DNA from: Cylindrotheca closterium
Lineage: Eukaryota; Bacillariophyta; Bacillariophyceae; Bacillariales; Bacillariaceae
DNA: 64,000 nt
Assembly (NCBI GenBank): GCA_933822405.4
Contig: CAKOGP040001870.1
Span: forward strand, 186,001 to 250,000
Reading direction: 5' to 3'
In this document: one piece after another, positions 28,553-39,200 of the stretch
How positions within the stretch are numbered: the stretch's first letter is position 1
How the letters are laid out: each line of letters opens with the position of its first letter
Made by a program: the position numbers and the translations under genes
The notes under the pieces: model-generated
The model's database searches: none
What the model was told of the DNA's origin: nothing
The model's input: only the letters and a program-made list of their open reading frames with translations

Positions 28553-31420
28553 TCATTCTTTCGATGATGTCGCTACGGCTTGTTGCTCCTTCAGTTTCTC
28601 AACCGTCAACTCGAGGGCCTTCAGATCGCTTATTCGTTTGTTCTTCATATCCTTTCGAACAGATTGCCAGAGTTCACCATGCTTTGGCTCGGCCTTAGCG
28701 CATCGTTTCCGAATATTCTCTTTTTGCTCTTCCGTTCCAGCCTGCATCTCGAACTGATAATATCGAGCCCACGAATCGCCTTGGTCCGGGTCTAGTAGCA
28801 CTGCCCGTTCCAACCACTTGCGAGCCTTGTCATTCTTTCGTTCCGAGGCAAACAGAGAGGCAACTGCGCAAATTACCAAAGGAGACTCTGGACATCGTTT
28901 GATAGCCAAGGCAGACTTGGACTTTTTCTCTACCCGCGACGCAGTCAAAATTGTTTCCGCCAATAGTATGCCAGAATTTGGACAATCTTGTAAGGCTCTT
29001 GCCATGAGAGTCTCGGCCATTTTGATATTTCCAGCGCGAGACTCTAGTCGTACTGCTTCCAACCACAAGTGCTCTGATTTAGGATTCTTCAATCGACCAA
29101 GTTCCAAGAGGGATCTCGCTTTTGTGACACCCACATTGGCAGAAGGAGCAGGTTTGCTCGAGTCGCCATTGGAAGCATAAGTATGCGCTTTCTCTTCCAG
29201 CCGGCTCGCCAAGATCCAAAGAATCACATTGTTTGGACATTTCGTCAGTCCCTTTTGCAACCACTTTCGTGCCTTTCCAAGATTAGTATGGTCATGTGGC
29301 ATCAAGTCATTTGCGCAGATCTGACCAGCCATCATGTACAATTTCGCAAACTCAGGATGCTCCTTGACTCCTTGGTCAATCAATGCCAGAGCTTCCTCCC
29401 AACATGCTTCTTCTCGTTCCAATAACGCTGACTTCATGTACACTCTAGGCGACGGGGCTCTTTCTCGGGCTCGTTGCAGTAAGACTCTAGCACGTTCAAT
29501 TTCACCAGTTTCCCATTCGAGCTTGGCAGCTGCCAGCCAAACTTCTTCACTGTCTGGGTTCACAGCAAATGCTTGCGTCAAAATGTCTCGGGCCATATCG
29601 ATATCCTTGGCAAGCCATCTTTCTTTGGCCCGTAGTAGCCAGAACAGTTCCACACGAGGTAGGCGTTCGCTTGCAGCTTTCAATATTTCGTCAAGTGATT
29701 CTGCCGTACCATGTTGCTTTTCCAACTCTACTGCTTGCATCCAGAGGCTGCGCTTTGAAGGAAAGGCTTGTAGGGCGTGGGCCAGTATGGCTCGTGCAGT
29801 AGATATGGATCCTCTTGCGATGGTGACCTTGGCATCTTCTGCCCACGTTCTTTGCCGATCCTCTTCTTCCACGCCTTGTCCAATGGAATGACGGACAATT
29901 GCAGCACTAGTCAATGGCGCACCGGATGCTTCTGCCTGTTCGGCCTCCACCAACCATTGCGCTCGCGTTACAATCACATCATCACTGTATTTGGAAAGAC
30001 TCTTAAAGGCTCGATCAATAATCTTGTCGACAAGATCGGCGTGGTGTTGGGACTCTTCAAGTTTGGCTGCGGCTATCCAAACACTTCGATCACTGGGCAA
30101 GGCTCGTCGAGCCTTGTTCAAGACACGACGGGCGTTATCATAGGTCTCCAAACGTGCCAAGGCCAACCACAAGTCGACTGCTTGGGGGACTCGTTCGACA
30201 GCAACACTGAGTAATACCTTAGCATCGTCAGCTTCTTCCAATTCAATCGCATGTTTCCATAAAGTAATAGAAGTTGGATTGGCTTCAATGGCTTTTCGCA
30301 ATACTGCCTTTTTGGCATCTGTGGAATCCTCAGCATCCGCCGCGCGCAAGAACAACTTGACTGAATTGGGAATTCGTCGTACCGCGGTCGCCAGAATGGA
30401 TTTGCCAACGGCTGGTGGATGCAATCGGGCGGCTTCCAGCCAAACGTCCTCTTGGTCGGGACAAATCTCACATCCCTCTTGAATCAGTTTGCGTGCCTTA
30501 TTTATTTTGTTGGCGGCTTCTTCGACTCGTGCAGAAGCAATCCATCCAGGTCCATGCTTTGGATTCGTATCTCGGACACTCTTCAGAAGCAAACGAGCCT
30601 TGTTGGTGTCTCCCACTTGAGCAGAACTCGCAATTTGTGTATTTCCTAAGCTCGTCAAGTACCCCTTTGGATCCACCACAGTTTGTCCACCGACATTGTC
30701 TGACATTTTGTCCAGACTCATACCCAATACAGTACCTCGAGCGGCACCCAATCCACGAATGTTGGAGCTGGTAGCCGTTCCGTCTGCTGCCATGTTCGCA
30801 GCTCCTGCCTTGGTTTGTTCTAAATTATGTTTGGATCGGCTCTCCAATAGACTGTCCGTCAAAGGTATGAATGTGTCGTCTTGACGGCGGCGGTGTTGCT
30901 CTCGCTTGTATTTCAACGAATAATCACCGACTTCAGGTACCTTGAGCCAATCTTCTTCACTGACAGTTGCTAATTGTTCTTTTAAATCTCGAAATTGAGC
31001 ACCAATTTTGACTCTTGCAGTCGGTGGCTCAGCCCCTTGATGAGGTTTGCTGCGCTTTTTCCGTTTGGCATTCATGCGATCATCAATGGCCTGCCAAATT
31101 CGATCTGCTTCATCATCTTCATTTTCGTTGTCATCGAACTGCCCCTCGATTGGCGGTCTTGCTCCATTTTCACCATAACCACTCTGACCCTGCTGTTGAG
31201 AAGGACCTCCTCCTTGCTTTTTCTGGGCTGCAAGCTTTGCAGCTCTTGCTTCTGCGGAACGGCTTCCTCCCACTTCAGGCGTATCCCCTTCTTCTGATTT
31301 AGCCATATTTCCAATATCGCTTCGAGTCGTAAATCCAGCAGCGCCACGACCTAATCCAGGAACATACCCAGCTGGAGGCTCGCCAAATGGAGACTTGCGT
31401 TTGTGTGGCAAGACGGACAT
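28553..31420 (-). CDS. PRPF6: pre-mRNA-processing factor 6 (U5 snRNP, HAT repeats)
   Basis: 955 aa, one exon, ATG at 31420, close to the 940-odd residues known for animal and fungal homologues. The start carries the PRP1 N-terminal domain (GYVPGLGRGAAGFTTRSDIG at 18-37), then a Lys-rich linker with a short DDNENEDDEAD run. From about residue 290 to the end come many half-TPR (HAT) repeats of the form 'LW..A..LE....A..ll..A....P', for example SVWIAAAKLEESQHHADLV and EVWLAAAKLEWETGEIERA. PRPF6 bridges U5 and U4/U6 in the tri-snRNP, so it acts in the nucleus in spliceosome activation. It is the clearest housekeeping gene of the window and anchors the interpretation as nuclear DNA. Confidence 0.95.
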   Translation of the reverse strand: MSVLPHKRKSPFGEPPAGYVPGLGRGAAGFTTRSDIGNMAKSEEGDTPEVGGSRSAEARAAKLAAQKKQGGGPSQQQGQSGYGENGARPPIEGQFDDNENEDDEADRIWQAIDDRMNAKRKKRSKPHQGAEPPTARVKIGAQFRDLKEQLATVSEEDWLKVPEVGDYSLKYKREQHRRRQDDTFIPLTDSLLESRSKHNLEQTKAGAANMAADGTATSSNIRGLGAARGTVLGMSLDKMSDNVGGQTVVDPKGYLTSLGNTQIASSAQVGDTNKARLLLKSVRDTNPKHGPGWIASARVEEAANKINKARKLIQEGCEICPDQEDVWLEAARLHPPAVGKSILATAVRRIPNSVKLFLRAADAEDSTDAKKAVLRKAIEANPTSITLWKHAIELEEADDAKVLLSVAVERVPQAVDLWLALARLETYDNARRVLNKARRALPSDRSVWIAAAKLEESQHHADLVDKIIDRAFKSLSKYSDDVIVTRAQWLVEAEQAEASGAPLTSAAIVRHSIGQGVEEEDRQRTWAEDAKVTIARGSISTARAILAHALQAFPSKRSLWMQAVELEKQHGTAESLDEILKAASERLPRVELFWLLRAKERWLAKDIDMARDILTQAFAVNPDSEEVWLAAAKLEWETGEIERARVLLQRARERAPSPRVYMKSALLEREEACWEEALALIDQGVKEHPEFAKLYMMAGQICANDLMPHDHTNLGKARKWLQKGLTKCPNNVILWILASRLEEKAHTYASNGDSSKPAPSANVGVTKARSLLELGRLKNPKSEHLWLEAVRLESRAGNIKMAETLMARALQDCPNSGILLAETILTASRVEKKSKSALAIKRCPESPLVICAVASLFASERKNDKARKWLERAVLLDPDQGDSWARYYQFEMQAGTEEQKENIRKRCAKAEPKHGELWQSVRKDMKNKRISDLKALELTVEKLKEQQAVATSSKE

Positions 31421-32906
31421 GGCTGCTTGGGTGCTCTTAGCTCGAAGCTCTCCTTATCAATTAAAAGATAGAGTTTTCCGACGCGGGAATTTCTCTCGAA
31501 GATCGATAGCTGGGTCAGAAAGATGATGCTTGGTGCGACTGTATGTTACTTGTGATTTTATGTTTGTTGATCATTCAGTATCATACAGTAGATGTTTCCA
31601 TTGTGATCTATCTCCCGGTACCTGCCGGTACCAGGAAGGAAAATCGGTCGAACCCCAGACTGCACGTGTGATTGGGTCAAAGTTGTCGGCTAGTTAAGTC
31701 GGATGAATCGTATAGCAATGTGGGTAGGAACTGTACCAATGTAAATACTGTACCAACTGCAACTACAAGCTACAACCACTCTTGCTAAAACCTTGCCTAC
31801 CGACCATAACCTTGCTGATCCTGATCATTCATTCATAGTCGTACCAATATCACCATGTGCGCCGTCAATTCAGACAAAAAGAACACGCAACAGCAAACTT
31901 CATTATCTTCCAATACCGGTACGGAAGTGACGGAAAATGAATACAAATTTGTTTGGTGTCACTGGAGGACACTGATGACGCTGATGACGCTCATGATATT
32001 GCTTATCGTTTCGCCTTCGATATGAAGTAACAGCGTACTCGAAATTTCCAATGACACATGGTGAAGTGCCGGAAGTTCTAATTTTCGGGCTTAATTCTTT
32101 TGAGGTCGCATAGAGAGAAAATTCAAGTTTACAAACTTCGCATCTGATCATGGAAGCGGTCATTCAATACATAGAATATCAATAATCAGTTGCGCTCATT
32201 TTAAAAATGTGGTGTTGAGTGAAGCATATAATATGATGATATCATCGCGGTTCCCTCTCTCAAGACGGAACGCTTTTGAACTAGAGCCTCAATTCAGAAG
32301 GCTCAGCTAGTGAGCTTCAGATTTGTGTACCATGTCCACTTTCAACTTGAGATTGCGCCATACTTATAATTGTTGTCCTTCATTGAAAGAAAATAAGAAG
32401 GGTAATAAAGGAGCAACTCACCACATTTCAAGTCTATACCGGTACTTTGCAGCAAGAAGGTTCGGTGTGGATCACAAAGACAAAAGCGTTAATTTTTTAA
32501 AATAACTTCCCATGTCGAAATCGTGGTCATAGTAGTTTCCTCATGTAGTCAACGAATAAGCGAAATTGTCTAACACTTTCACAATCCACAAGCGCTGCGG
32601 TAATATATTTATATTGGTCTGGATTTTATGGCGGTACTCTTTTCTTCTTCCCTTCACTAGGTACCATGGTACTGGTATCTCTCAAGTCCTCTACATTTTG
32701 CAGTGTGAAGGTTCAATAGGTAGGTAATCATAATAAAGAAGAAGGATTATTTTTTTAAGTCTTCTTTCTACAACTGCTGTCCTTCGCTTGACACTTTCAG
32801 AATGCACAGCCGCTGCCAGTGGATTTTCTGGTGGTACTCTTTTCTGCTTCCCTAACCGTTATACCGGTACCATACTAGTAGGTCGAAGATCGGAACGCAG
32901 TTGTAA
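31421..32906. other. 1.5-kb spacer rich in TACCGGTA
   Basis: TACCGGTA occurs three times (31914-31921, 32437-32444, 32862-32869). The related CCCGGTACCTGCCGGTACC is near 31615-31633, and GGTACCATGGTACTGGTA is near 32660. An imperfect repeat with CTGCTGTCCTTCGCTTGACACTTTC and TTTTCTGGTGGTACTCTTTT-type words recurs around 32570-32660 and 32770-32850. No gene is seen. Confidence 0.5.
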
Positions 32907-33245
32907 TCAAGCGCTATCAGGCCGATATTCGCACTTGTCTCCAAATAGTGAAGCCCATTTCGCCTCATCCGCGTTGTAGCAATAATCATTCCCCTTCTTG
33001 TCTTCACAGAAGCGACAAGGTCGAAAAAAGTGATCCTTTGTATTCAGACATGCCTCCTTCGTTGTCGTTTTATGATACGCATTTGAACACGTAGTGTCAG
33101 GATCAGCGCCAACGCGGAGGAAGCTGGCATTGGTGTTCATGTGTAGTTCTTTTCCCTCTTGCTTTGCAGCGATGTCTTTCGCGCATACCAATGAAATATC
33201 GAAAAAAATTAAGGACAGAAGAAGTAGTAGAACAAGGCTTTTCAT
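32907..33245 (-). CDS. small secreted Cys-rich protein
   Basis: 112 aa from the ATG at 33245; the frame stays open upstream to 33332, but the leader MKSLVLLLLLSLIFFDISLV starts cleanly here. After the probable cleavage near VCAKD, the mature part of about 90 residues has six cysteines (TTCS, EACL, RPCRFC, DYCY, DKCE), enough for three disulfides, and no membrane span. I infer an extracellular or cell-wall-associated peptide. No family was recognised; short Cys-rich secreted proteins of this sort are usually clade-specific. It is transcribed divergently from the gene at 33613, about 370 bases apart. Confidence 0.65.
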   Translation of the reverse strand: MKSLVLLLLLSLIFFDISLVCAKDIAAKQEGKELHMNTNASFLRVGADPDTTCSNAYHKTTTKEACLNTKDHFFRPCRFCEDKKGNDYCYNADEAKWASLFGDKCEYRPDSA

Positions 33246-33612
33246 GTTGTGAAGTGTTGATGGGTTTAATGTCGATATGCCACCACGAATTTTTGCCCTC
33301 TCGCTGTTGCTCCCGATTTGATGTGGCTCCAAATCCGAATTCTAAAGAAGCCGCGTATCGTTCAGCTTCAAACTGGCATTTCGCAAATTCTGGACATATA
33401 TGGACTATTTTTACCCACATGTGTTCGCCCCTGGTGCCGGAGTAGCACCAACTTAACAGCTTCGAAAGCGGTTGAGAATTGACTGCCGTAAATGCATAAT
33501 TGAAGATTACCTGGCACCGCCTCCAATTCTGAGCTTGAACCGCATGCACTCTCCGCGCCAATGGTGCTTACTTTTTGTTTTTCACGAGCTCACAAAAAAA
33601 ATTGCGATTAGA

Positions 33613-34599
33613 ATGAATCATCATCGTACCGCATCTCATCCCATCGAAGTTTGCAGAGCACTTCTCTTGGGGCACCACCAAGGGCAGCAACAGTTTGAAA
33701 CAACAGCACCAGAGCTGATACAGACGACTAGTTGTGGCCCGACACACCTAGCTGATTTACGTCTAGGCATGCTGACACCCTTGCCTTTGGACTTCTCCTC
33801 CGCAAACCTCTTTGGCCAGTCCCTGGCCCCCACTCTTGGTGACGCTTTCGAGCCCACTCCATTTCGTGCTAACCACAAACACGACTCCTCCTCCAAGCAG
33901 AGCTGGGACTCTGAAACCTCCATTGTTGGACAGCAAGAATCAACATGCAGCCCAGACTATCTTTGCAGCAAAGGGAAACACATTTTGTCTTCACCTCTTG
34001 CAACACCTTCCACTGTTTCAGTACAGTCGAGTTCTGAAAGCTGTCAATTTGAGGATCATTATTCAAATGACGAGCATCATCAACAAGACAGTGAGTCTGA
34101 ATCCACGGATCAGTTCAGTCGATACCAGCAGAGTCATTGGGAGGGACAGTATCGAGCACTTGTACAGTTCAGACGTGAAACTGGACATTGCCGCGTACCT
34201 CACAAGTACAAGGCCAATCTTGGTCTAGCGCGGTGGGTAAAACGCCAACGCTATCAGTATCGGCTTCGCCAAGAAGGTGATCTAACTTCCACCATGACAG
34301 ACTACCGGCTCCAAAAGCTTGAGAAGGTTGGTTTTATATGGTTCTCTCATGCTTCCACATGGGAACAACGGCTTATGGAGCTAAAGGCCTTTCGGGATGA
34401 GAATGGACATTGCAATGTTTCTTCCAGCTACCCAGCCAATCCAAAGCTAGCAGTGTGGGTAAAGTGCCAGAGAAGGCAGCACAAATTGTTCAAGCTTTCA
34501 AAATCTTCGCATATGACACCTGAAAGGATCGAGGCACTAGAAGAAATTGGCTTTAAATGGGAGCTTCGGCAGGGCGTCAAACCAAACTTGCAAAGGTAA
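33613..34599 (+). CDS. helicase-associated (HA) domain protein
   Basis: 328 aa from the ATG at 33613; an earlier in-frame ATG at 33544 would give 351 aa. The first 170 residues are Ser/Gln-rich and disordered. Two HA domains follow. The first has HWEGQYRALVQFRRETGHC, then VPHKYKANLGLARWVKRQR. The second has WEQRLMELKAFRDENGHCNV, then YPANPKLAVWVKCQRRQHK, and closes with RIEALEEIGFKW. HA domains are three-helix modules named from bacterial helicases and greatly expanded as helicase-free proteins in diatoms; nucleic-acid binding is presumed. No helicase motifs are present here. Confidence 0.8.
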   Translation: MNHHRTASHPIEVCRALLLGHHQGQQQFETTAPELIQTTSCGPTHLADLRLGMLTPLPLDFSSANLFGQSLAPTLGDAFEPTPFRANHKHDSSSKQSWDSETSIVGQQESTCSPDYLCSKGKHILSSPLATPSTVSVQSSSESCQFEDHYSNDEHHQQDSESESTDQFSRYQQSHWEGQYRALVQFRRETGHCRVPHKYKANLGLARWVKRQRYQYRLRQEGDLTSTMTDYRLQKLEKVGFIWFSHASTWEQRLMELKAFRDENGHCNVSSSYPANPKLAVWVKCQRRQHKLFKLSKSSHMTPERIEALEEIGFKWELRQGVKPNLQR

Positions 34600-34982
34600 A
34601 AAGTAAAACAAAAATTACGAAACACCTGAACTAGGTACCTAGTTATGATTAGAGAGCGATTTATAGGCGATGGTGCTCGACTAAGAAGCTTTGCCATTGG
34701 AGAAAAAAAATACAGTAAAAGGTACAGTACAGTACCGTGAGCCAGAATTTTATCATAGTTCCGGTACACGGCACTGTACCAAAAGGATGGTCACTACTCG
34801 TAGCGTGTAGGCACACTGAGTTAGACTGACGTGTTGATGAGTGTGTTCGAGCTGGTCGAATCGTCGACCTGATCGACCGCAATGCGAGGCTTCTCATATT
34901 GAATATCTTGTTCTCGAACCATCATGACACCTCCGACACAACACTTCTGTAACCATCAGAATTGCAATTCTGGAGCAGACTA
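34600..34982. other. spacer with GTAC-type hairpin and short upstream ORF
   Basis: Holds the inverted repeat at 34727-34779. A 19-codon open frame starts at the ATG at 34924 and stops at 34981-34983, where its TAA overlaps the ATG of the LRR gene (TAATG). No other gene. Confidence 0.5.
34727..34779. repeat. inverted repeat, 13-base arms
   Basis: GTACAGTACCGTG at 34727-34739 and CACGGCACTGTAC at 34767-34779 are inverted copies with 12 of 13 bases matching and a 27-base spacer. Same word family as the hairpin at 7293-7339. Confidence 0.75.
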
Positions 34983-35906
34983 ATGAATTCATACATCAGC
35001 GAAAGCATTGAAAACCTCACAGTCGACATATCATGTCGATTCCACCATCCTTTGCTTGAAGATTTGCATTGCGAACTGGTGTCGCAGAATTTGAATTTGA
35101 AGAACGAACATTTGAATCGGCTGTCTTTCTATCGTTGCCCTCAACTGCACATCCAGGGCATCAAATGCATTTTGAAAAGGATATTCCAACTGAACAAGGA
35201 AAAACAGCTGGAGCTTGAAATATCCTCTGTTGAGTTGCGTGATGATGGACTCAATGTTCTTGTTGATGTCTTGTTTCAGCAAGATGAAGGAGAACTGAAA
35301 CGAGAACGCCAACTCACGATATCTTCCCTGGAGCTGGAGGATATTGGATACGTGCTTCCAAATACATGGCAAAGATTTCTTCCGATGGCTCTTGATAATG
35401 CTTCGACGCTGGTGACTCTGGATCTGACCCATAACAATTTAAAGTTTGACTCGGTGCAAACAATCGCAAGGCTTTTGGAAACCAACACGTCTCTGAAGAA
35501 CCTGATCCTTTCCGAGAACCCCTTGATCGGCGATCGAGGTTCATCAGCACTATCCACATCATTGCGAAAAAATGCATCCCTCAAAGTTCTCTCCCTAGCT
35601 GTTTGCAATGTAACGAACCAAGGAATGGATGCTCTCTATAACTGCGTCCATTCTTTCAACACAAGGCTATCCCGAGTTTATCTCTTTGGCAACCCGTACA
35701 ATGATGGCTCGGAACATAGAAAGCGACTAGACTACTGGCTTGAATTAAATGCTGCTGGACGTGGTACAATGAGATCAAGTGAAACTTGCGCGGCCGTGAT
35801 ACCACACTTTTTGTCGAGAGCATCCTCGTCAAACCAGGAGCGCCCCGACATGGTCTACGGTCTATTGCGACAGCTGCCTCATTCATGGATTCCAGACTCG
35901 AGATAG
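34983..35906 (+). CDS. leucine-rich-repeat protein (ribonuclease-inhibitor type)
   Basis: 307 aa from the ATG at 34983. Helix/strand repeats of about 28 residues are visible: NLKNEHLNRLSFYRCPQL, ASTLVTLDLTHNNLKFDSV, NTSLKNLILSENPLIGDRG, and NASLKVLSLAVCNVTNQGM. This long 'LxxLxLxxN.I.d.G...' form is that of ribonuclease-inhibitor-like LRRs, which act as protein-binding scaffolds inside cells. No signal peptide, membrane span or NB-ARC-like partner is present. A stop lies in frame at 34950, so any upstream coding would need an intron; the sequence CATCAG before 34961 could be a splice acceptor. The N-terminus is therefore uncertain. Confidence 0.7.
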   Translation: MNSYISESIENLTVDISCRFHHPLLEDLHCELVSQNLNLKNEHLNRLSFYRCPQLHIQGIKCILKRIFQLNKEKQLELEISSVELRDDGLNVLVDVLFQQDEGELKRERQLTISSLELEDIGYVLPNTWQRFLPMALDNASTLVTLDLTHNNLKFDSVQTIARLLETNTSLKNLILSENPLIGDRGSSALSTSLRKNASLKVLSLAVCNVTNQGMDALYNCVHSFNTRLSRVYLFGNPYNDGSEHRKRLDYWLELNAAGRGTMRSSETCAAVIPHFLSRASSSNQERPDMVYGLLRQLPHSWIPDSR

Positions 35907-37717
35907 ATATACAAAAAGAACCAGGTACAAAGCGATCAGAATAGCTAAAAATATGAACCAACTGAACCTGAACATGAACATGAACAACAACGCGAAGAAA
36001 TATAAGGCAAAATGAATGAATCACAAAGATACGAATGCAATGATGGCCTCCTCTACTACCGCCAACATGATATAAGTTTGTGATGACTATGATATGACTG
36101 CTGCAGAGTCGGCATGCAATGCAATGCACGCCTTTCAAGTGGCACACTTCGAATACTAATTGGAATGGACTGTTCGCTCTGTTCATCAACCATTCGTTAT
36201 TCGTGCACCAATCCCAAAACAAATAAAAATAAGCCTCTTCAAAACGTATCATTAGCTAACGTGCACTTGCTATTACATACTTTATTTGGCAACTCCAATA
36301 CCGTAGGACTACAAAGGGCGCTCGTCGATCAATATGACAAGAAGTCTGTGGCCACTTGTGATCTGATGTATGGTAGTGGAGTCTGTATTCAATGCACCAA
36401 AGGCCCTCCAAATGGCATCAACTCGAATGCGATATGCGATGCTGGTACCGGTATATTCGCTCAGTCCATCGACTGACGTTGTTATTCAATCCATGAATCT
36501 AAAAAATTGTTGAAACCGCGTCAATCTAGTTCTATAATTTCGCTTCTCTTCGGACACCCTACAAAGGGTGCTCGAACGGTCCACATGTAGGTATTCGATG
36601 GCACTTTGTTCGTATCATCTAAAATTCAACGATCGCATTTATTTTCTTGCTTTTTGCATGCTTTGTTGCCTGAAGGATCGAGAACCATCTTCTCCACGAG
36701 CGAGTCGATTAGCTGATTGTTGGTTCCAAAGATGATACCATTGCGTCGTGTCTGTTCAGTAGATTGGTTCACTTGGTAGAATACGATATGAGTGCTGCTG
36801 ATCCATGTGATCGACTAAGGAGTTTCAGGATGCCCCGCTGCCAGCTTCGGAAGGTGCTCAATTCGTAGACGTGCATATTGGCTTCAGTTTGCTGCCAAGA
36901 AGTCTTCCGTTCATTCTCCATTGTACACAGTACCACTTTTCAAACCTGGAGTGGACCTTCACGAATGAGACGGCGCCTACTTGATGACTGTCATTCTGTC
37001 TGACTCAGCATACGATAAACCTCAATGATAGAAGACTCGTTGCTGACGATTCCATGTTTCCACGTGACTCTACACTTCGTCCCCTAAAGAATCCTAAAGA
37101 ATCCCGACAAACTCTGTCAACTGTAAGGGAAACTAAAGTCAATGGAAAACAAAGTCGTGACCATTCGTCAACTGCTGAAAGTCAAACGCTTCGGTGAGAC
37201 CATGGTTGAAAGTACATCCTTGGAAGTTTACTGATGAGTCAGTCATCTCGTTGCAACTACGTTTTGTGCAGACTCGGTTTTTTTTTGTGGTTGCAAAAGC
37301 GTCTGTTCCTTTGTGGTCACACCCACGATGGTTTCTTCTACCAAGCAAACAGAACCTACGACAGAACAATGGATTTTGGTGGCAGGGATTGAATCTTCTC
37401 CCCAACGCACGCGGAGTGACTCATCGCTCAATAAGTAATTGTCAATTCTTCCACAAATGTGGAGGAGTTTTGGTCATGTACCACAAATCTACTTACTGAT
37501 TTTCCGCCGTTTCTGCAAACGTGCTCCCGGCCATGCCAGTATGTTTTGCGTGGGAAAATACAGCGATGACTCCGGTTACTATTCACTGTGTAGAAAATTG
37601 AATTTTCGAATGCTTCGATGTGTGTCAGTTTTCTTTGATCTCCAGGTCACTTTTTGTGTTTCGAGTACTCGCCGCATTTTTTTTCCTTCCGTTGGTTGCA
37701 GTTACTACGCAAATACA
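35907..37717. other. 1.8-kb spacer without a supported gene
   Basis: TACCGGTA lies at 36446-36453. A short plus-strand frame at 37141-37233 (MENKVVTIRQLLKVKRFGE) stops quickly and has no neighbour exon I could join. The near end should hold the promoter of the Mpv17-like gene. Confidence 0.45.
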
Positions 37718-38671
37718 ATGAAGGAAATACTCAACACTCTCTTCTTTGTAGCTGCTGCTACATCCCCTTTAGCAGCTGCCTTTCAGCCAGTGAGAGTGGC
37801 ATCATCAAGACCACTCGGAAAGGCACAGGCAGTCTACTCAAGCGTTCCTTCCGACATGGACTCATTGGAAACAACGATCGTGTCCCAAGATGTACTCGCA
37901 CTTGAGCCTCAACAAGACATGTTCTTCATGGATCTAGAGATGGAACAACCAAGTGCGAATTCCAAGAAGATTGTAGGAGTGGCTGCCGCTTCTGCCATTG
38001 TTGGGGGTCTGATTTTGACACACTCGGATTGGGCTGCCTACCAAGGTACCGTTCATACGCTCGAGCATGCCGCACAAGCGTGGGGGTCACAAGCATGGAA
38101 GTCATACGAAGCCGTTCTTTCTACCAATCCTATTTCCACCAAGGCCGCAACTTCGGCCACTGTCTACTCCATTGGCGATTTCATTGCTCAAAAGACCGAA
38201 GGCTGTGATGATAAGGATGGCTTGGATTTCCTACGAATTGCTCGAAGTGGACTAGCCGGGGGTATTGGTCATGGTCCACTCAGTCATTTCTGGTACAACT
38301 TGTCGGAAGACTTTTTCAATAATGTTGCCCACTTGACAGCTTGGTGGAGCTTCCTTCCAAAGATTGCCGTGGATCAGACAGTTTGGGGTCCCATCTGGAA
38401 CACTTCTTACATCTTCTTGCTAGGTCTCATGCGACGAGAGACAGCGGGAAAGATGTTTGATGATGCCAAGTCCAGCACCATTCCACTCTTCCTTGATGGT
38501 CTCAAGTTGTGGCCACTTGCTCACTGTGTCACCTATGGCTTGATTCCAGTTGAGAACCGTCTCTTGTGGGTGGATCTCGTGGAGATCTTGTGGGTCTCGA
38601 TCTTGGCCACCAAGGCTTCGTCTCTCAACTCCCCAATAGAGGAACAAAAGGAAAGCGTAGAAATTTCATGA
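37718..38671 (+). CDS. Mpv17/PMP22-family membrane protein with plastid-type leader
   Basis: 317 aa from the ATG at 37718; the frame runs upstream to 37439 without a stop, but the leader starts here. MKEILNTLFFVAAATSPLAA is followed by AAAFQP, a clear ASAFAP-type junction, and then a Ser/Arg-rich transit-like stretch. The Mpv17 domain covers about residues 130-305: STNPISTKAATSATVYSIGD, FLRIARSGLAGGIGHGPLSHFWY (read in parts), WGPIWNTSYIFLLG, and WPLAHCVTYGLIPVENRLLW. Mpv17-family proteins form channels or pores in mitochondrial inner or peroxisomal membranes; here the leader points to the plastid. The usual four membrane segments can be picked out. Confidence 0.85.
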   Translation: MKEILNTLFFVAAATSPLAAAFQPVRVASSRPLGKAQAVYSSVPSDMDSLETTIVSQDVLALEPQQDMFFMDLEMEQPSANSKKIVGVAAASAIVGGLILTHSDWAAYQGTVHTLEHAAQAWGSQAWKSYEAVLSTNPISTKAATSATVYSIGDFIAQKTEGCDDKDGLDFLRIARSGLAGGIGHGPLSHFWYNLSEDFFNNVAHLTAWWSFLPKIAVDQTVWGPIWNTSYIFLLGLMRRETAGKMFDDAKSSTIPLFLDGLKLWPLAHCVTYGLIPVENRLLWVDLVEILWVSILATKASSLNSPIEEQKESVEIS

Positions 38672-39200
38672 CTTGCTTGAATGAATCAATCAGAACAACC
38701 TCTGTTCACTAAATGGGCATTTGTACAATACAATAAGATATAAAATATGAAATAATTTAGATTATTAATACATATGAGTACTGGCACTGTACGGTAGTAT
38801 ATTATTCATCTCCATTCGTAGCAGACTCCAAAAGTATTCCTAGTTCATAGTACTAGTGAGTTTACCTCCTTTGATGAGACCGAGCGAGGGCAGGTTGCAT
38901 TCTCGTTGTCCCACATAAAGTTTTTAAAAATAATAATACTGCTTAGCTTGGTTATCAAAATTCGCCCACAATGAAAAAAAGTTACAAGTGAACATTCCTC
39001 CGAGTCTTTCGTATCGGAAGCACTACGGTTAGTAGCTGCTACCTTCAAGTCACACTCAATGTAGCCAACCAACATTCTAGTCTAATCGGCCTAGCAAGAG
39101 TCTCGCAATGTACTCTTCCCCGACATCCCCACCATATCCATTGTTCAATTGCGTGACTAACACTGCACCACAACCGTCCAAACCCACAATAAGAACGAAA
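38672..39200. other. tail-to-tail spacer
   Basis: AT-rich and without a coding signal; no gene seen between the Mpv17-like and DUF3110 genes. Confidence 0.45.

Noticed and set aside
37141..37233. Protein-like short frame MENKVVTIRQLLKVKRFGE
   Set aside because: Stops after about 30 codons, with no matching exon before or after.
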